Source: Gordonia pseudamarae
Lineage (GTDB): Bacteria > Actinomycetota > Actinomycetes > Mycobacteriales > Mycobacteriaceae
Assembly: GCF_025273675.1 (NCBI RefSeq)
Contig: NZ_CP045809.1
Coordinates: forward strand, 1,736,001-1,800,000
DNA: 64,000 nt
Direction of reading: 5' to 3'
This document shows, piece by piece, positions 1-9,344 of this stretch. Every line of letters begins with the position of its first letter. Position 1 is the stretch's first letter. The notes beneath the pieces were generated by a model, which saw nothing but the letters and a program-made list of their open reading frames with translations, was not told the DNA's origin and searched no databases. The position numbers and the translations under genes were made by a program.

Positions 1-2164
1 CGTCGCTCTTGAGCATGTTTGCCGTCGCCGTCTTGACCTGCGCCGGATCGACCTCGACGACGCTCTGCTGGCCGTCCTCGCTCCATCCGTGCTCGGTGAT
101 CACCGGGATGGTGGAGAATCGGATGTTGCCGCCGCTGAGATCCTTGAGCTGCTGAACGAAACTCACCACATCCCAGCCGTCGTCGATCACGATCGACCTC
201 GACGCCGCCTTCTGCAGCTCGGACACCTTGGACGGACTGGTCAACGTCTTGGCGGACAACACCTTCTGGGCCAGCGAGGCCATGAACACCTGCTGGCGGG
301 TGATCCGATCGAGGTCGCCGCGCGGCAGGTCGTGGCGCTGCCGGACGAAGCTCAGTGCCTTCGGCCCGGTCAGCGTCTGTGTTCCGGCCCGGAATTGTGC
401 CCCTGACAGCGGCTCGGACACAGCGCTCTTCAAGCACACATCGACGCCGCCGACGGCGTTGGTGAGCAGCACGAAACCGAGCAGACCAACCTCCGCGTAG
501 TGATCGACACGCACCCCGGTCAGATTGGACACGGTGTCGATCAACGCTTTCCGGCCCGCCTTGGTGCCCTCGGACTCGGCTTCCTTCTCAGGCTTGCCTG
601 CCTCGACCTGCTCCGCGCGCACGTGCTCGCGGGTGGCGCCGTAGGCGGCGTTGATCTTGCTCATGCCGATTCCCGGGACCTGGACGTACGAATCGCGCGG
701 AATCGAGATCGCGGTCGCCGACGCCCCGTTGTTCGGAATCCGGATCAGCAAGATGGTGTCGGTGTTGGTGGCCACGTCGTCGCCGGATCGTAGCCAGCGG
801 AGCTCCTTGGCGTTCAACGGATTTCCCTTGGCGTCGGTCCGCGAGTCGGTGCCTACCAGGAGCACGTCGGTCGCGCCGTCGCCGCCACCGCCACCGAGGC
901 CGAGACCTGACAGTTGTGTGACGCTCTCGCGTAGGTCGGAGATACTGTGCCACGCATACCCGGTGCACACCAGCACCGTCACGCTCAGCAGCGCCACGAC
1001 CATGCGTGAGATGTTGTGGCGGTCGCGCAGGGCTGTCCGCACCTTCGCCGCCCCGGCGGGTGTGTCCGGCGGCGCGCCGGGCGCTGTGGTCGTCTTCGCC
1101 GTGGAACCGGCGCGTGGGGCCACTGCGGCCGTCTGTTCCGCGGCCGTCTGTTCCGCGTCCTTCCGGCCCGCGTCCTTCTGGTCGGGCGCCTCGTGGGCGG
1201 AATCCGTCCGGGTGGCACCCTCCCCGGTATCGGCCTTGTGGGCGGGGTTCTCCTTCTTGATCGACCTCTTCGGATGGGTATTCTGTTCCGCTGCAATGGC
1301 TTTCACTGGATCAGTGGTCGCCGCACGCTGGTCGTGGGTCGTTCCGGGTGTCGGCGCCGACTTCTTCCCCGGAATACGAACCCGCTCTCGCGGCGCGCCC
1401 GACTCCGCGGCGGGGCGCCGGACGCGCCGTCGGGGGCTCTCGCCCGGATCGGTGGCCGCACGCCGCGACGAGGTGTGGATCTCCTCGGACGCACGACGGA
1501 CGTCGAGCCCTTCTCCCCCGCGAGGATCCGCGGGCAGCCGGGTCGGTGCCGAACGTCCACCCGCCGGGCGGCCCCGCGCGGCCTCGTCACGGGGAGGGCG
1601 TCGGCGCGGTCCGTCTCGACGGATCTCCCCGCTCGCACGATCGGCGGATCGATCGACCCGGCGGGTCGGCGGTTCGAGGTCGCCGCGCGGATCGGCCCCG
1701 CGCCGATCGCCGGCACGGGAACGGTCCGGAGTGCGGGAACGGTCCGGGGTGCGGGAACCGTCTGCGCCCAACGGGCGATCTCCGCGGCCGCCGGCGGCGC
1801 GCCGATCCGGAGCATCGGGACGCGGACGAGCGGCCCGGCCTCTGTCGGCGGCCTCGGCCGGCCGCGGTGCGGCATCACGCTCGCGTCGGCGGCCGGATTC
1901 GGTTCGATCGTCGAGCTCCCGGAGCCGTGGGTTCCCGGTCCGCGCGCCCCGTTCGTGACGTGGCTGCGTCTGGACCCGACGTCGTTCGGCGTCGCCGCGT
2001 TCCCGCCGCAGGTCGGTCTCGGACCGTTCGGCCCGCTCTCGGCGTCGGTCGGTCTCGGCCCGTTCCCGGCGTCGGTCGATGTCGGCCCGCTCCCGGCGCC
2101 GGTCAGCTTCGGCGCGCTCGCTGCGCTCCCCGCGCCGGCGTCCGTTGTCTGATCGAGAGTCCAC
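1..2164 (-). CDS. LytR-CpsA-Psr (LCP) family cell-wall ligase, C-terminus beyond window
   Basis: LCP enzymes transfer undecaprenyl/decaprenyl-linked glycopolymers (in mycolata, arabinogalactan) to peptidoglycan outside the membrane. The frame stays open to the left edge. Read from a GTG at 2164 it gives a charged, Arg/Glu/Pro-rich N-terminal region of about 385 residues, one membrane segment near 950-1004 (VVALLSVTVLVCTGYAW), then the LCP domain: LLVGTDSR, a stretch with ISIPRDSYV, KINAAYG and DLPRGDLDRITRQQ. These carry the conserved acidic and arginine residues of the phosphotransferase site. At least 721 residues are in the window, long for the family because of the N-terminal tail. It is divergent from rmlD, and from memory the same neighbourhood exists around Rv3267. 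The start is uncertain: an in-frame TTG lies at 2218, and only a weak GGAAAGG precedes the chosen GTG. Confidence 0.88.
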   Translation of the reverse strand, partial: MDSRSDNGRRRGERSERAEADRRRERADIDRRRERAETDRRRERAERSETDLRRERGDAERRRVQTQPRHERGARTGNPRLRELDDRTESGRRRERDAAPRPAEAADRGRAARPRPDAPDRRAAGGRGDRPLGADGSRTPDRSRTPDRSRAGDRRGADPRGDLEPPTRRVDRSADRASGEIRRDGPRRRPPRDEAARGRPAGGRSAPTRLPADPRGGEGLDVRRASEEIHTSSRRAATDPGESPRRRVRRPAAESGAPRERVRIPGKKSAPTPGTTHDQRAATTDPVKAIAAEQNTHPKRSIKKENPAHKADTGEGATRTDSAHEAPDQKDAGRKDAEQTAAEQTAAVAPRAGSTAKTTTAPGAPPDTPAGAAKVRTALRDRHNISRMVVALLSVTVLVCTGYAWHSISDLRESVTQLSGLGLGGGGGDGATDVLLVGTDSRTDAKGNPLNAKELRWLRSGDDVATNTDTILLIRIPNNGASATAISIPRDSYVQVPGIGMSKINAAYGATREHVRAEQVEAGKPEKEAESEGTKAGRKALIDTVSNLTGVRVDHYAEVGLLGFVLLTNAVGGVDVCLKSAVSEPLSGAQFRAGTQTLTGPKALSFVRQRHDLPRGDLDRITRQQVFMASLAQKVLSAKTLTSPSKVSELQKAASRSIVIDDGWDVVSFVQQLKDLSGGNIRFSTIPVITEHGWSEDGQQSVVEVDPAQVKTATANMLKSD
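2028..2136. repeat. 30-bp-period repeat in the LCP tail
   Basis: Near-identical units of about 30 bases (core ggcgtcggtcggtctcggcc on the plus strand) encode a ten-residue charge-patterned repeat, DRRRERAE(T/A), on the minus strand. It forms the extreme N-terminus of the LCP protein, predicted cytoplasmic and disordered. Confidence 0.7.
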
Positions 2165-2310
2165 GAGTTGGCCAAAGCCTTTCCGGTGAGAACGGTGGTG
2201 CTGGTGTTGAAGGTGCAACGCCAGGCTACTTGTGTGAAGAGGGAATGCAGTCGCGCAACGCCGGGCGAGTCGTGTGATCCGTTCGGGAGGCAACAGGCAC
2301 GATAGTCACC

Positions 2311-3222
2311 ATGACGCGACGACTCTTCGTGACAGGTGCGGCCGGTCAACTCGGAACCGCGATGCGGCAGACGGCCGCCCACAGCGAATTTCCGCTTGAG
2401 GTGATCCCGCTGACATCGGCAGACCTCGACATCACCGACTCGGAATCGGTGCGGGCCGCACTGACCGGGGTCGACGCCGACGATGTCGTCGTCAACTGCA
2501 TCGCCTACACCGACGTCGACGGCGCCGAGGAGGACCACAGCGGCGCGCACGCGGTCAACGTCGACGGACCGGCCCACCTCGTGCGGGTCACCAGGGAAAA
2601 AGGCGCCTGGCTGGTGCAGGTATCCACCGACTACGTGTTCTCCGGGACTCCGCCGCGCGTGGCCGACATCGAAGGATACGAACCCGGCGATGTCGACCCC
2701 GACACCACCCCGGCCACCGTCTATGGTCGCACCAAACTGCGCGGGGAGAAGATCGTCCTGCGTGATGACCCCACCAGCACCATCGTGCGGACCGCGTGGC
2801 TGTACACCGGCGGCCCCGACTCCCGTGACTTCGTGGGCACGATGCGCCGACTCGAAGCCCACCGTGATGCGATCGACGTGGTCAGCGACCAGATCGGCTC
2901 GCCCACCTATGCCTACGACCTGGCGGCGGGCCTGCTCGAGCTCGCCCGTCGCGGGCGAGACGACACCGTCGCCGGAAAAGTGCTTCACGCCACCAACTCG
3001 GGCCGGGCGAGCTGGTTCGAGCTGGCCGCCGCGGTATTCGCCGAGATCGGCGCCGACCCCGCGCGCGTTCACCCCTGCGCCACGGCGGATTTCCCCAGGC
3101 CCGCACCGCGTCCCGCGTATTCGGTGCTGTCCGGACGATCCTGGTCGGGCGCCGGGCTGACCCCACTGCGCGACTGGCGCGCGGCGTTGCACGAGGCGAT
3201 CGCCGGGCCGCCGCAGGCGTGA
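2311..3222 (+). CDS. rmlD: dTDP-4-dehydrorhamnose reductase
   Basis: Catalyses the last step of dTDP-L-rhamnose synthesis (NADPH reduction of dTDP-4-keto-L-rhamnose). This supplies rhamnose for the arabinogalactan linker. The 303-residue protein has the N-terminal Rossmann motif GAAGQLG (residues 9-15), VVNCIAYTDVDGAE, the STDYVFSG segment and the catalytic YGRTK (Tyr-x3-Lys), all typical of RmlD/RfbD. Length is normal for the family. The ATG at 2311 is the first start after the divergent LCP gene. It leads the cell-wall sugar run rmlD-wbbL-manB; wbbL follows after 73 bp. Confidence 0.93.
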   Translation: MTRRLFVTGAAGQLGTAMRQTAAHSEFPLEVIPLTSADLDITDSESVRAALTGVDADDVVVNCIAYTDVDGAEEDHSGAHAVNVDGPAHLVRVTREKGAWLVQVSTDYVFSGTPPRVADIEGYEPGDVDPDTTPATVYGRTKLRGEKIVLRDDPTSTIVRTAWLYTGGPDSRDFVGTMRRLEAHRDAIDVVSDQIGSPTYAYDLAAGLLELARRGRDDTVAGKVLHATNSGRASWFELAAAVFAEIGADPARVHPCATADFPRPAPRPAYSVLSGRSWSGAGLTPLRDWRAALHEAIAGPPQA

Positions 3223-3295
3223 ACCGGACAACTCGGGCGACCGTCCGGTCGCGGGTATCGGTGGCCGGAGCCGGGGGATTGGTTACCCTGTCCCG

Positions 3296-4192
3296 GTGAC
3301 TTCACAGTTGGCCGTCGTGACGGTGACCTACAACTCGGGTGACTATCTGACGACGTTCCTGCGCAGCCTCGGCGAGGCCACCACCGCGGACCCGCAGGTC
3401 ATCATCGCCGACAACGGGTCGGTCGACGGCGCGCCGGAGAGAGCCGAGCGCGAGTTCGCCTCGGCGCGGGTGGTGCGCACCGGCGGCAACATCGGCTACG
3501 GCGGTGCGGTCAACCGGGGCGTGGCCGAACTCGGGCCCGACATCGACTACGTGGTGGTGGCCAACCCTGACGTCGAATGGTCGCCGGGCTCCCTCGACGA
3601 ACTGATCGCGGCGACAGAGCGCTGGCCGCGCGCCGGATCTCTCGGACCACTGATCCACGAACCCGACGGATCGGTGTACCCGTCGGCGCGGCGCGTTCCC
3701 GATCTGTTGTCGGGGACCGGCCACGCACTGTTCTCCACCATCTGGAAATCCAATCCGTGGACCACGGCCTACCGTGCCGACGACGTCGCGCCGAGCGAAC
3801 GACCCGTCGGGTGGCTGTCGGGGTCGTGTGTGGTGTTGCGGCGGACGGCGTTCGACTCGATCGACGGATTCGATTCGCGCTACTTCATGTACATGGAGGA
3901 CGTCGATCTCGGCGATCGGCTGGGCAAGGCGGGCTGGCTCAACGTGTACGTGCCGTCGGCGGTCATCACCCACACCAAAGGGCACAGCGCCGGCAAGAAT
4001 CCGGAGCTGATGCTGCCGGCGCACCACCGCAGCGCGTACCGGTTCCAGGCCGACCGTAACCCCGGTCTGCTGCGCGCGCCGCTGCGGCTGGCCTTGCGCA
4101 TCGGACTGGCGGTGCGTTCGAAGCTGGCCGTACGCGCGGCCCGCAAGGCACTCGACAATAACGGGGGACATGTGACAGGGGATCAACGATGA
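3296..4192 (+). CDS. wbbL: rhamnosyltransferase WbbL, family 2 glycosyltransferase
   Basis: Likely adds L-rhamnose from dTDP-Rha to decaprenyl-PP-GlcNAc, completing the disaccharide linker between peptidoglycan and arabinogalactan. GT-A fold signs are VVTVTYNSGDYL at the N-terminus, ADNGSVDG (nucleotide binding), VANPDVEW, GWLSGSCVVLRR and the MYMEDVDLGDRL acidic motif. The 298 residues match the family. It starts with GTG at 3296, and its stop overlaps the start of the next gene by 4 bp (ATGA), so the two are translationally coupled. The specific function rests on the RmlD neighbour and recalled synteny with Rv3265c; other rhamnosyltransferases look similar. Confidence 0.87.
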   Translation: MTSQLAVVTVTYNSGDYLTTFLRSLGEATTADPQVIIADNGSVDGAPERAEREFASARVVRTGGNIGYGGAVNRGVAELGPDIDYVVVANPDVEWSPGSLDELIAATERWPRAGSLGPLIHEPDGSVYPSARRVPDLLSGTGHALFSTIWKSNPWTTAYRADDVAPSERPVGWLSGSCVVLRRTAFDSIDGFDSRYFMYMEDVDLGDRLGKAGWLNVYVPSAVITHTKGHSAGKNPELMLPAHHRSAYRFQADRNPGLLRAPLRLALRIGLAVRSKLAVRAARKALDNNGGHVTGDQR

Positions 4193-5325
4193 CGAATCCG
4201 GCAACCCACAATGACGCCGACGCCGCCGGACGACATGAGGCGTCCGACGATGTGCGGCCCGAGGTACAGGCGGTCGTCCTCGTCGGCGGCAAGGGGACCA
4301 GGCTGCGGCCGCTGACGTTGTCGGCGCCCAAACCGATGCTGCCGACAGCCGGGCTGCCGTTCCTGACGCATCTGCTCTCCCGGATCAAGGCCGCGGGCAT
4401 CGAGGACGTGGTGCTCGGCACCTCGTTCCAGGCGCACGTGTTCTCCGAATACTACGGCGACGGATCCAAACTCGGCCTGCGGCTGCGGTACGTGACCGAG
4501 GAGGAACCGCTGGGCACCGGCGGCGCCATCCGCAATGTGCTCGGCGAACTGACCGCCGACACCATTCTGGTGTTCAACGGTGACGTTCTCGGCGGCACCG
4601 ATGTGCGTCAGGTTCTCGACACCCACCGCACCAGCGGCGCGGACGTCACGATGCACCTGGTCAGGGTGTCCGATCCACGGGCCTTCGGCTGTGTGCCCAC
4701 CGACGAGACGGGTCGGGTCACCGACTTCCTGGAGAAGACGCAGGATCCGCCGACGGACCAGATCAACGCCGGCGCGTACGTCTTCCGTCGCTCGATCATC
4801 GAACAGATCCCGGAGGGCCGTCCGGTGTCGGTGGAACGCGAGGTGTTCCCGGGACTGCTCAGCTCCGGGGTACACATCCAGGGGCATGTCGACTACTCGT
4901 ACTGGCGCGACATGGGCACCCCCGAAGATTTCGTCCGCGGGTCGGCCGACCTGGTGCGGGGTATCGCCCCCTCGCCCGCGCTCGGTGACCGGCGGGGCGA
5001 GTCCCTCGTCCACGAGGGCGCGGGTGTGGGACCGGGGGCGTTGTTGATCGGCGGCACCGTCGTCGGGCGCGGCGCCGAGATCGGTCCGGGTGCCAGGCTC
5101 GACGGCGCGGTGGTCTTCGACGGTGCGGTGATCGAGGCGGGAGCCGTGGTGGAGCGCAGCATCGTCGGGTTCGGCGCACGTCTGGGACCGCGGGCGCTCG
5201 TCCGCGACACGGTGATCGGCGACGGCGCTGACATCGGGGCCCGCTGTGAACTGCTGCGCGGGGCGCGGGTGTGGCCGGGCGTGACCATTCCCGACAACGG
5301 GATCCGGTTTTCCTCGGACATCTGA
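4189..5325 (+). CDS. manB: mannose-1-phosphate guanylyltransferase (NDP-sugar pyrophosphorylase)
   Basis: Forms GDP-mannose from GTP and mannose-1-phosphate, the mannose donor for lipoarabinomannan and glycolipids. The 378-residue protein begins with a polar tail of about 25 residues, then the signature VLVGGKGTRLRPLTL...KPMLP, GTGGAIRN and FNGDVL. The C-terminal third (from about residue 270) is a left-handed beta-helix of hexapeptide repeats (IGPGARLDGAVVFDGAVI). It overlaps wbbL by 4 bp. Sequence alone does not exclude a glucose-1-phosphate thymidylyl- or uridylyltransferase; the mannose assignment follows the mycobacterial homologue in the same gene order. Confidence 0.85.
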   Translation: MTNPATHNDADAAGRHEASDDVRPEVQAVVLVGGKGTRLRPLTLSAPKPMLPTAGLPFLTHLLSRIKAAGIEDVVLGTSFQAHVFSEYYGDGSKLGLRLRYVTEEEPLGTGGAIRNVLGELTADTILVFNGDVLGGTDVRQVLDTHRTSGADVTMHLVRVSDPRAFGCVPTDETGRVTDFLEKTQDPPTDQINAGAYVFRRSIIEQIPEGRPVSVEREVFPGLLSSGVHIQGHVDYSYWRDMGTPEDFVRGSADLVRGIAPSPALGDRRGESLVHEGAGVGPGALLIGGTVVGRGAEIGPGARLDGAVVFDGAVIEAGAVVERSIVGFGARLGPRALVRDTVIGDGADIGARCELLRGARVWPGVTIPDNGIRFSSDI

Positions 5326-5335
5326 GTTCTCGCCG

Positions 5336-5403
5336 GGCCCCGGGTCCTTGTTGGGCCCCGGATTTGTTGGGCCCCGGACTTGTTGGGCCCCGGACTTGTT
5401 GGG
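5336..5403. repeat. 16-bp tandem repeat between convergent genes
   Basis: Three full and two partial copies of a 16-base unit (cttgttgggccccgga) fill the gap between manB and the convergent methyltransferase gene. Every unit carries the palindrome GGGCCC. No gene fits here. The site coincides with a change in recalled M. tuberculosis synteny. Confidence 0.85.
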
Positions 5404-5449
5404 TACGGACCCGGGCCGCCGCATCGGCGGTGGGTCCGTGGCGGTGCCG

Positions 5450-6112
5450 TCAGCCCGCCTTGGCGGCGGCGAGCACCCCTTTGCCCAGCGGGATGACCAC
5501 CGGCAGGAGCCGGTCGTCCTCGGCCACCACCATCGCGGCGTTCCGGGCGGCCTCGGTCATCGGATCGTTGCGGCCGGGGTCGGCGATGGCGCCCTCGGCG
5601 GCCGCATCGTGCACGATGAGCACCCCGCCCGGACGGAGCAGCCGGATCGCCTCGATGACGAAGTCGGGCAGTTCGAGCTGCGGGCCGTCGACGAACACCA
5701 GATCGTAGGAGGCGTCGGCCAGCCGTGGCAGCACATCGCGCGGAGCGCCGTTGATGAGCCGGGTGCGGCCGGTGGACACCGAGGCGCCGGCGAAGGATGC
5801 CCGGGCGGCGCGGTGGTGCAGCGGCTCGGGATCGATGGTGGTCAGCACCCCGTCGGTATGCATTCCCGCCAGCAGCCACAGGCCGCTGACGCCCGCCCCG
5901 GTACCGATCTCGACCACATTGGAGGCGTTGGCCGAGCGCGCGAGAAAGGCCAGCAGCGCACCGGTGGCCGGGCTCACGGTGGTCGCGCCCAGTTCTTCGG
6001 CGCGGGCGCGGGCCGCCGCCACGGCGTCGTCCTCGATGATCGCGGACTCGGCGTAGGCCAGCACTGCGGCCGCCGCCTGCGCGGACAAAACGGGGTCAGG
6101 TGATTCGCTCAC
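5450..6112 (-). CDS. class I SAM-dependent O-methyltransferase (family 3)
   Basis: Resembles the catechol/caffeoyl-CoA type O-methyltransferases. It has 220 residues with the SAM motif VVEIGTGAGVSGLWLL (residues about 62-77), an acidic residue binding the SAM ribose in LTTIDPEP, and the metal-site/post-motif LVFVDGPQ followed by LLRPGGVLIVHD. It starts with GTG at 6112, divergent from sigE with 276 bp between them. From memory this is the Rv1220c position. The substrate is unknown. Confidence 0.85.
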   Translation of the reverse strand: MSESPDPVLSAQAAAAVLAYAESAIIEDDAVAAARARAEELGATTVSPATGALLAFLARSANASNVVEIGTGAGVSGLWLLAGMHTDGVLTTIDPEPLHHRAARASFAGASVSTGRTRLINGAPRDVLPRLADASYDLVFVDGPQLELPDFVIEAIRLLRPGGVLIVHDAAAEGAIADPGRNDPMTEAARNAAMVVAEDDRLLPVVIPLGKGVLAAAKAG

Positions 6113-6307
6113 GGTGTCAGCGTAATCGGGTCGTTACCGTCCGCGTCGCAGGGGCGCGCTGATTGTCGGGTGAAAATCGCAGGTGGTGGGCTGTGTAGAA
6201 CGCTCGCGGCGGTTCCTCAGGGAACACACAGCCATCTCATACGGCGACCACACGCCGATACGACAAGGTTGAACTCGATCGCGAACCGGTGCGGACGATC
6301 GGGATCC

Positions 6308-6333
6308 GGAATATTCCGGTGACCGGGTCGGTT
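6308..6333 (+). promoter_or_regulatory. candidate ECF-type promoter of sigE
   Basis: GGAATA (6308-6313) and GTT (6331-6333) are separated by 17 bases. This resembles the SigH/SigE-class consensus (GGAAYA, 16-17 nt, GTT). Transcription would begin about 45-50 nt upstream of the ATG at 6389, which also argues against the TTG at 6332 as start. Inferred by eye only. Confidence 0.4.
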
Positions 6334-6388
6334 GACCAAGTACCCGCGGTCGCACCACGAGCGTGAACGAAGGGAAAGTGCACCAGCA

Positions 6389-7018
6389 ATGTCTTCATCG
6401 CCAGTACCAGCGCCTTACGACGAATCCGCCGAGCAGATTCCGTCCGGCACCGCGGGCTTCGACGCCACGGGCAGCGCGGGACTGATGCCGTCGTGGGAAG
6501 AACTGGTGCACGAACACGCCGACCGCGTCTACCGGCTCGCCTACCGCCTGTCGGGCAATCAGCACGATGCCGAGGATCTGACGCAGGAGACGTTCATCCG
6601 CGTCTTCCGATCGCTGTCGAGTTACAAGCCCGGCACCTTCGAGGGCTGGCTGCACCGCATCACCACCAACCTGTTTCTCGACATGGTGCGTCGCCGCGGC
6701 AAGATCAGGATGGAGGCGTTGCCCGACGACTACGACCGGGTTCCCGCCGACACCCCCGACCCGCAGCAGATCTATGCCGAGGCGAATCTCGATGCCGACC
6801 TGCAGAGTGCGCTGGATGCGTTGTCGCCGGAGTTCCGCGCCGCCGTCGTCCTCTGTGACATAGAAGGTCTGTCGTACGAGGAGATCGCCGCTACCCTCGG
6901 GGTGAAGCTCGGCACCGTGCGCAGCCGTATCCATCGCGGCAGGCAGGCGATTCGTGATCATCTCGCCGGCAGCGGCCACCTCGACAGCCGTTCGGTGGCG
7001 GTGGGGGCCGGCCACTAG
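6389..7018 (+). CDS. sigE: ECF RNA polymerase sigma factor SigE
   Basis: Envelope-stress sigma factor. Of 209 residues, region 2 spans about 30-100 ([29 protein letters not shown], written here in part) and includes the [15 protein letters not shown] core and [12 protein letters not shown]. Region 4 spans about 135-190 with [12 protein letters not shown], the HTH, followed by [11 protein letters not shown]. The ATG at 6389 has a GAAGGGA ribosome site. A longer TTG start at 6332 would overlap the putative promoter and is less likely. It is followed by its ZAS anti-sigma factor and by HtrA, the same order as Rv1221-Rv1223. Confidence 0.92.
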   Translation: MSSSPVPAPYDESAEQIPSGTAGFDATGSAGLMPSWEELVHEHADRVYRLAYRLSGNQHDAEDLTQETFIRVFRSLSSYKPGTFEGWLHRITTNLFLDMVRRRGKIRMEALPDDYDRVPADTPDPQQIYAEANLDADLQSALDALSPEFRAAVVLCDIEGLSYEEIAATLGVKLGTVRSRIHRGRQAIRDHLAGSGHLDSRSVAVGAGH

Positions 7019-7181
7019 GACGGCCCGGGCCCGTACCGCGATCTCCGTCCGTCTCGGGAACCGTGGGCTCGCGGGCGTCGTTGAGAGATTCGGATAGGCT
7101 GGCGGCAGTGCGCGCGTCCGATCTCTTGCAGACGGCCGCGATGTCGTGACAGCCGCATCGACGAGACGGAAGGGCAAAGGC

Positions 7182-7709
7182 ATGGACACCGGCAGGAGTC
7201 GTCAGGGTTCCGAGGGTTTTCAGAGTCCGCAGTCGCCGCTGGATGCGACCGGTATGCGTCGACGACGCCGTTCCTACTGGAATCCGGCGAGCTGGTCTCC
7301 GGGCGGATCGTCGTTCGCCCCGAATCCGTCCTACCGCGCGCCGGGCACCCCCGGCGGTCGCGAGTTCGCCTCCACCGAACACCTGGCCCCGGAGGCCGTC
7401 GCCGCGTTCGTCGACGGTGAGCTGGCGATGTCGCCGCATATGCGGGCCGCCCGGCATCTGGGGTTGTGCGCCGAATGCGCCGCCGCGGTGGAAGCCCAGG
7501 TCACCGCCCGGACCCGTCTGCGCACCTCCGGCTCCGTCGAGATTCCCGCGTCGTTGCTCGGTCAGCTGTCCCAGATTCCCACCCGCGAGTTCGACGTGCC
7601 CCCGGCCGGTGCTGAGGCGCCGCCGGCCGCTTCCGGGTTTCCTGTGCACGACGCGCCGCCCGCACTGGGCGATGTGACCGGTTGGGCCTCACGCCGGTGG
7701 GGTCGCTGA
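7182..7709 (+). CDS. rseA: zinc-binding anti-sigma factor RseA
   Basis: Expected to bind and hold SigE inactive until redox or envelope stress. The 175-residue protein has a basic, low-complexity N-terminal part (TGMRRRRRSYWNPASW) and then the ZAS core. The VAAFVDGELAMSPH helix precedes HLGLCAEC, the H-x3-C-x2-C zinc motif. No transmembrane helix is visible, so it is soluble as in the mycobacterial RseA. The ATG at 7182 has a good GGAAGGG site; an in-frame GTG at 7146 lacks one. Its 3' end overlaps the likely htrA start, suggesting coupling. Confidence 0.88.
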   Translation: MDTGRSRQGSEGFQSPQSPLDATGMRRRRRSYWNPASWSPGGSSFAPNPSYRAPGTPGGREFASTEHLAPEAVAAFVDGELAMSPHMRAARHLGLCAECAAAVEAQVTARTRLRTSGSVEIPASLLGQLSQIPTREFDVPPAGAEAPPAASGFPVHDAPPALGDVTGWASRRWGR

Positions 7710-9166
7710 CAAAGGTGGAACGTATCGACGACAAAGCCGATCACTCGATCGGTCGCCATGTGCCGGTGTCCCGCGAAACCGCCGAGGTGTTCGGCAGACC
7801 CGTGGGGGTGGGAGGGTCGTTCGCACAGCGGGGCCACACCGACTCGCGGCCCGCGCCCGCCGTGCGGCCGCCGGACCCGGTGCTCGCGGAGGCATTCGGC
7901 CGCCCCGACGGCGAGACCGACAGCCTGCAGCGCGATCCGCTCGCCTCGTACGGCGCGCCGGTCGGCAACCCGAAGCCCGAGGACCCGTGGCGCGACCCCG
8001 ACAGCGCCCCGGTGCTCGATCATCCCGCCCTGGCCGTCCCAGTGGCCGGTGAGCCGACCCTGGCAGGTCCCAAACTCGGCGTCCGGGACGTGTTGTTCGG
8101 CAACCGCATCAGCTGGTGGGCGCTGGCGACGCTGGCGATAGTGGCTCTGCTCATCGGACTGGCCGGCGGCTTGCTGGGCAGGTGGACCGCGGAGGTGGCG
8201 GCGCCGCTGCATTCGAACACCGTCGAGCTCAAGCAGTCGGGCGGGGGTGGGGACGCCCCACGTGGCCAGGTGGCTGCCGTGGTCGAGGCCGTCGCCAAGT
8301 CGGCGGTGTCCATCGACATCCGCACCGCCAGCGCGTACGCCAATGGTTCGGGCTTCGTCATCGACCCCGAGGGGTACATCCTCACCAACAACCATGTGGT
8401 CTCGATGGCCGCGAACGACCGCTCGGCCAAACTCGAGGTGGTGTTCTCCGACCGCACCCGGGTTCCCGCGCGTATCGTCGGCCGCGACATCAGAACCGAT
8501 CTGGCCGTGATCAAGGTCGACAACGTCAAAGATCTGACGGTGTCCAAGCTCGGCAACAGCGACGACCTGCAGATCGGCGAGGACGTGGTGGCGTTCGGTT
8601 CGCCACTGGGTCTGGACCGCACGGTGACCAGCGGTATCGTCAGTGCCAAGAACCGGCCTGTGCCGCTCAAGCCGGATGCCGAGTCCGACACCGATGCGGT
8701 GATCGACGCGATCCAGACCGATGCGGCGATCAACCCGGGCAACTCCGGTGGTCCGCTGGTGAACGGCAAGGCCGAGGTCGTCGGCGTCAACACGGCGGGT
8801 CTGGTGCCCGGTGGTGGGTCGATCGGTCTGGGATTCGCGATCCCGATCAACCAGGCCTTGCCGATCGCCAAGGCGTTGATCGCCGACGGCAAGGTCAATC
8901 ATCCGCAGATCGGCATCAACGCCAGTTCGGTTCGCAACGAACGGGTGCTGGGCGCGCAGGTGCGCAACGTGGTCGACGGCGGCGCTGCGGACCGGGCCGG
9001 GGTGCGGGAGAATGACGTCATCATCTCGTTCAACAACCGGACCATCGAGAGCGCGGACGAGTTGACGGTCGCGGTGCGCACGGCCACGATCGGCGAGAAC
9101 GTGCCGTTCACCTACTGGCGCGACGGCCGCACCTTCAAGGGAACCATCACCCCGGGCAGCGACTAG
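7682..9166 (+). CDS. htrA: membrane-anchored HtrA/DegP-like serine protease
   Basis: Envelope quality-control protease of family S1C. A proline-rich cytoplasmic tail (residues 1-140) is followed by one transmembrane helix (about 142-165) and a trypsin-like domain with a complete triad: His in LTNNHVVS (about 238), Asp in [10 protein letters not shown] and Ser in [10 protein letters not shown] (about 355). A PDZ domain occupies about 400-490 ([17 protein letters not shown]). The listed start is TTG at 7682, overlapping rseA by 28 bp. GTG at 7697 and 7715 are alternatives with no clear Shine-Dalgarno advantage. It belongs to the sigE-rseA-htrA-tatB run. Confidence 0.9.
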   Translation: MGLTPVGSLTKVERIDDKADHSIGRHVPVSRETAEVFGRPVGVGGSFAQRGHTDSRPAPAVRPPDPVLAEAFGRPDGETDSLQRDPLASYGAPVGNPKPEDPWRDPDSAPVLDHPALAVPVAGEPTLAGPKLGVRDVLFGNRISWWALATLAIVALLIGLAGGLLGRWTAEVAAPLHSNTVELKQSGGGGDAPRGQVAAVVEAVAKSAVSIDIRTASAYANGSGFVIDPEGYILTNNHVVSMAANDRSAKLEVVFSDRTRVPARIVGRDIRTDLAVIKVDNVKDLTVSKLGNSDDLQIGEDVVAFGSPLGLDRTVTSGIVSAKNRPVPLKPDAESDTDAVIDAIQTDAAINPGNSGGPLVNGKAEVVGVNTAGLVPGGGSIGLGFAIPINQALPIAKALIADGKVNHPQIGINASSVRNERVLGAQVRNVVDGGAADRAGVRENDVIISFNNRTIESADELTVAVRTATIGENVPFTYWRDGRTFKGTITPGSD

Positions 9167-9344
9167 GACGTATCTCCCAATTCTTCCGCCGAGCGCGGCG
9201 CAGGGAATCGGGAGACACGCCCTCAGTCCGGACGGGCCGGGCCGGGGTGTTCTCGGTCGGCGGGTACCTTGGGGTGCCGGGTATCGTGGCCGGGTATCTC
9301 GGGCCTGCGACCATATCAGGCACACAGCACGTAGGGATGGGCGA

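Noticed and set aside
1303..3231. 642-residue minus-strand frame covering rmlD and the LCP tail
   Set aside because: It is antisense to rmlD, and over 1303-2160 a different minus frame leads unbroken into the LCP domain. Arg/Pro-rich composition is typical of a GC shadow.
6332..6388. TTG start extending SigE by 19 residues
   Set aside because: It overlaps the candidate GTT promoter element, has no ribosome site and adds sequence unlike other SigE proteins. ATG 6389 has a good site.
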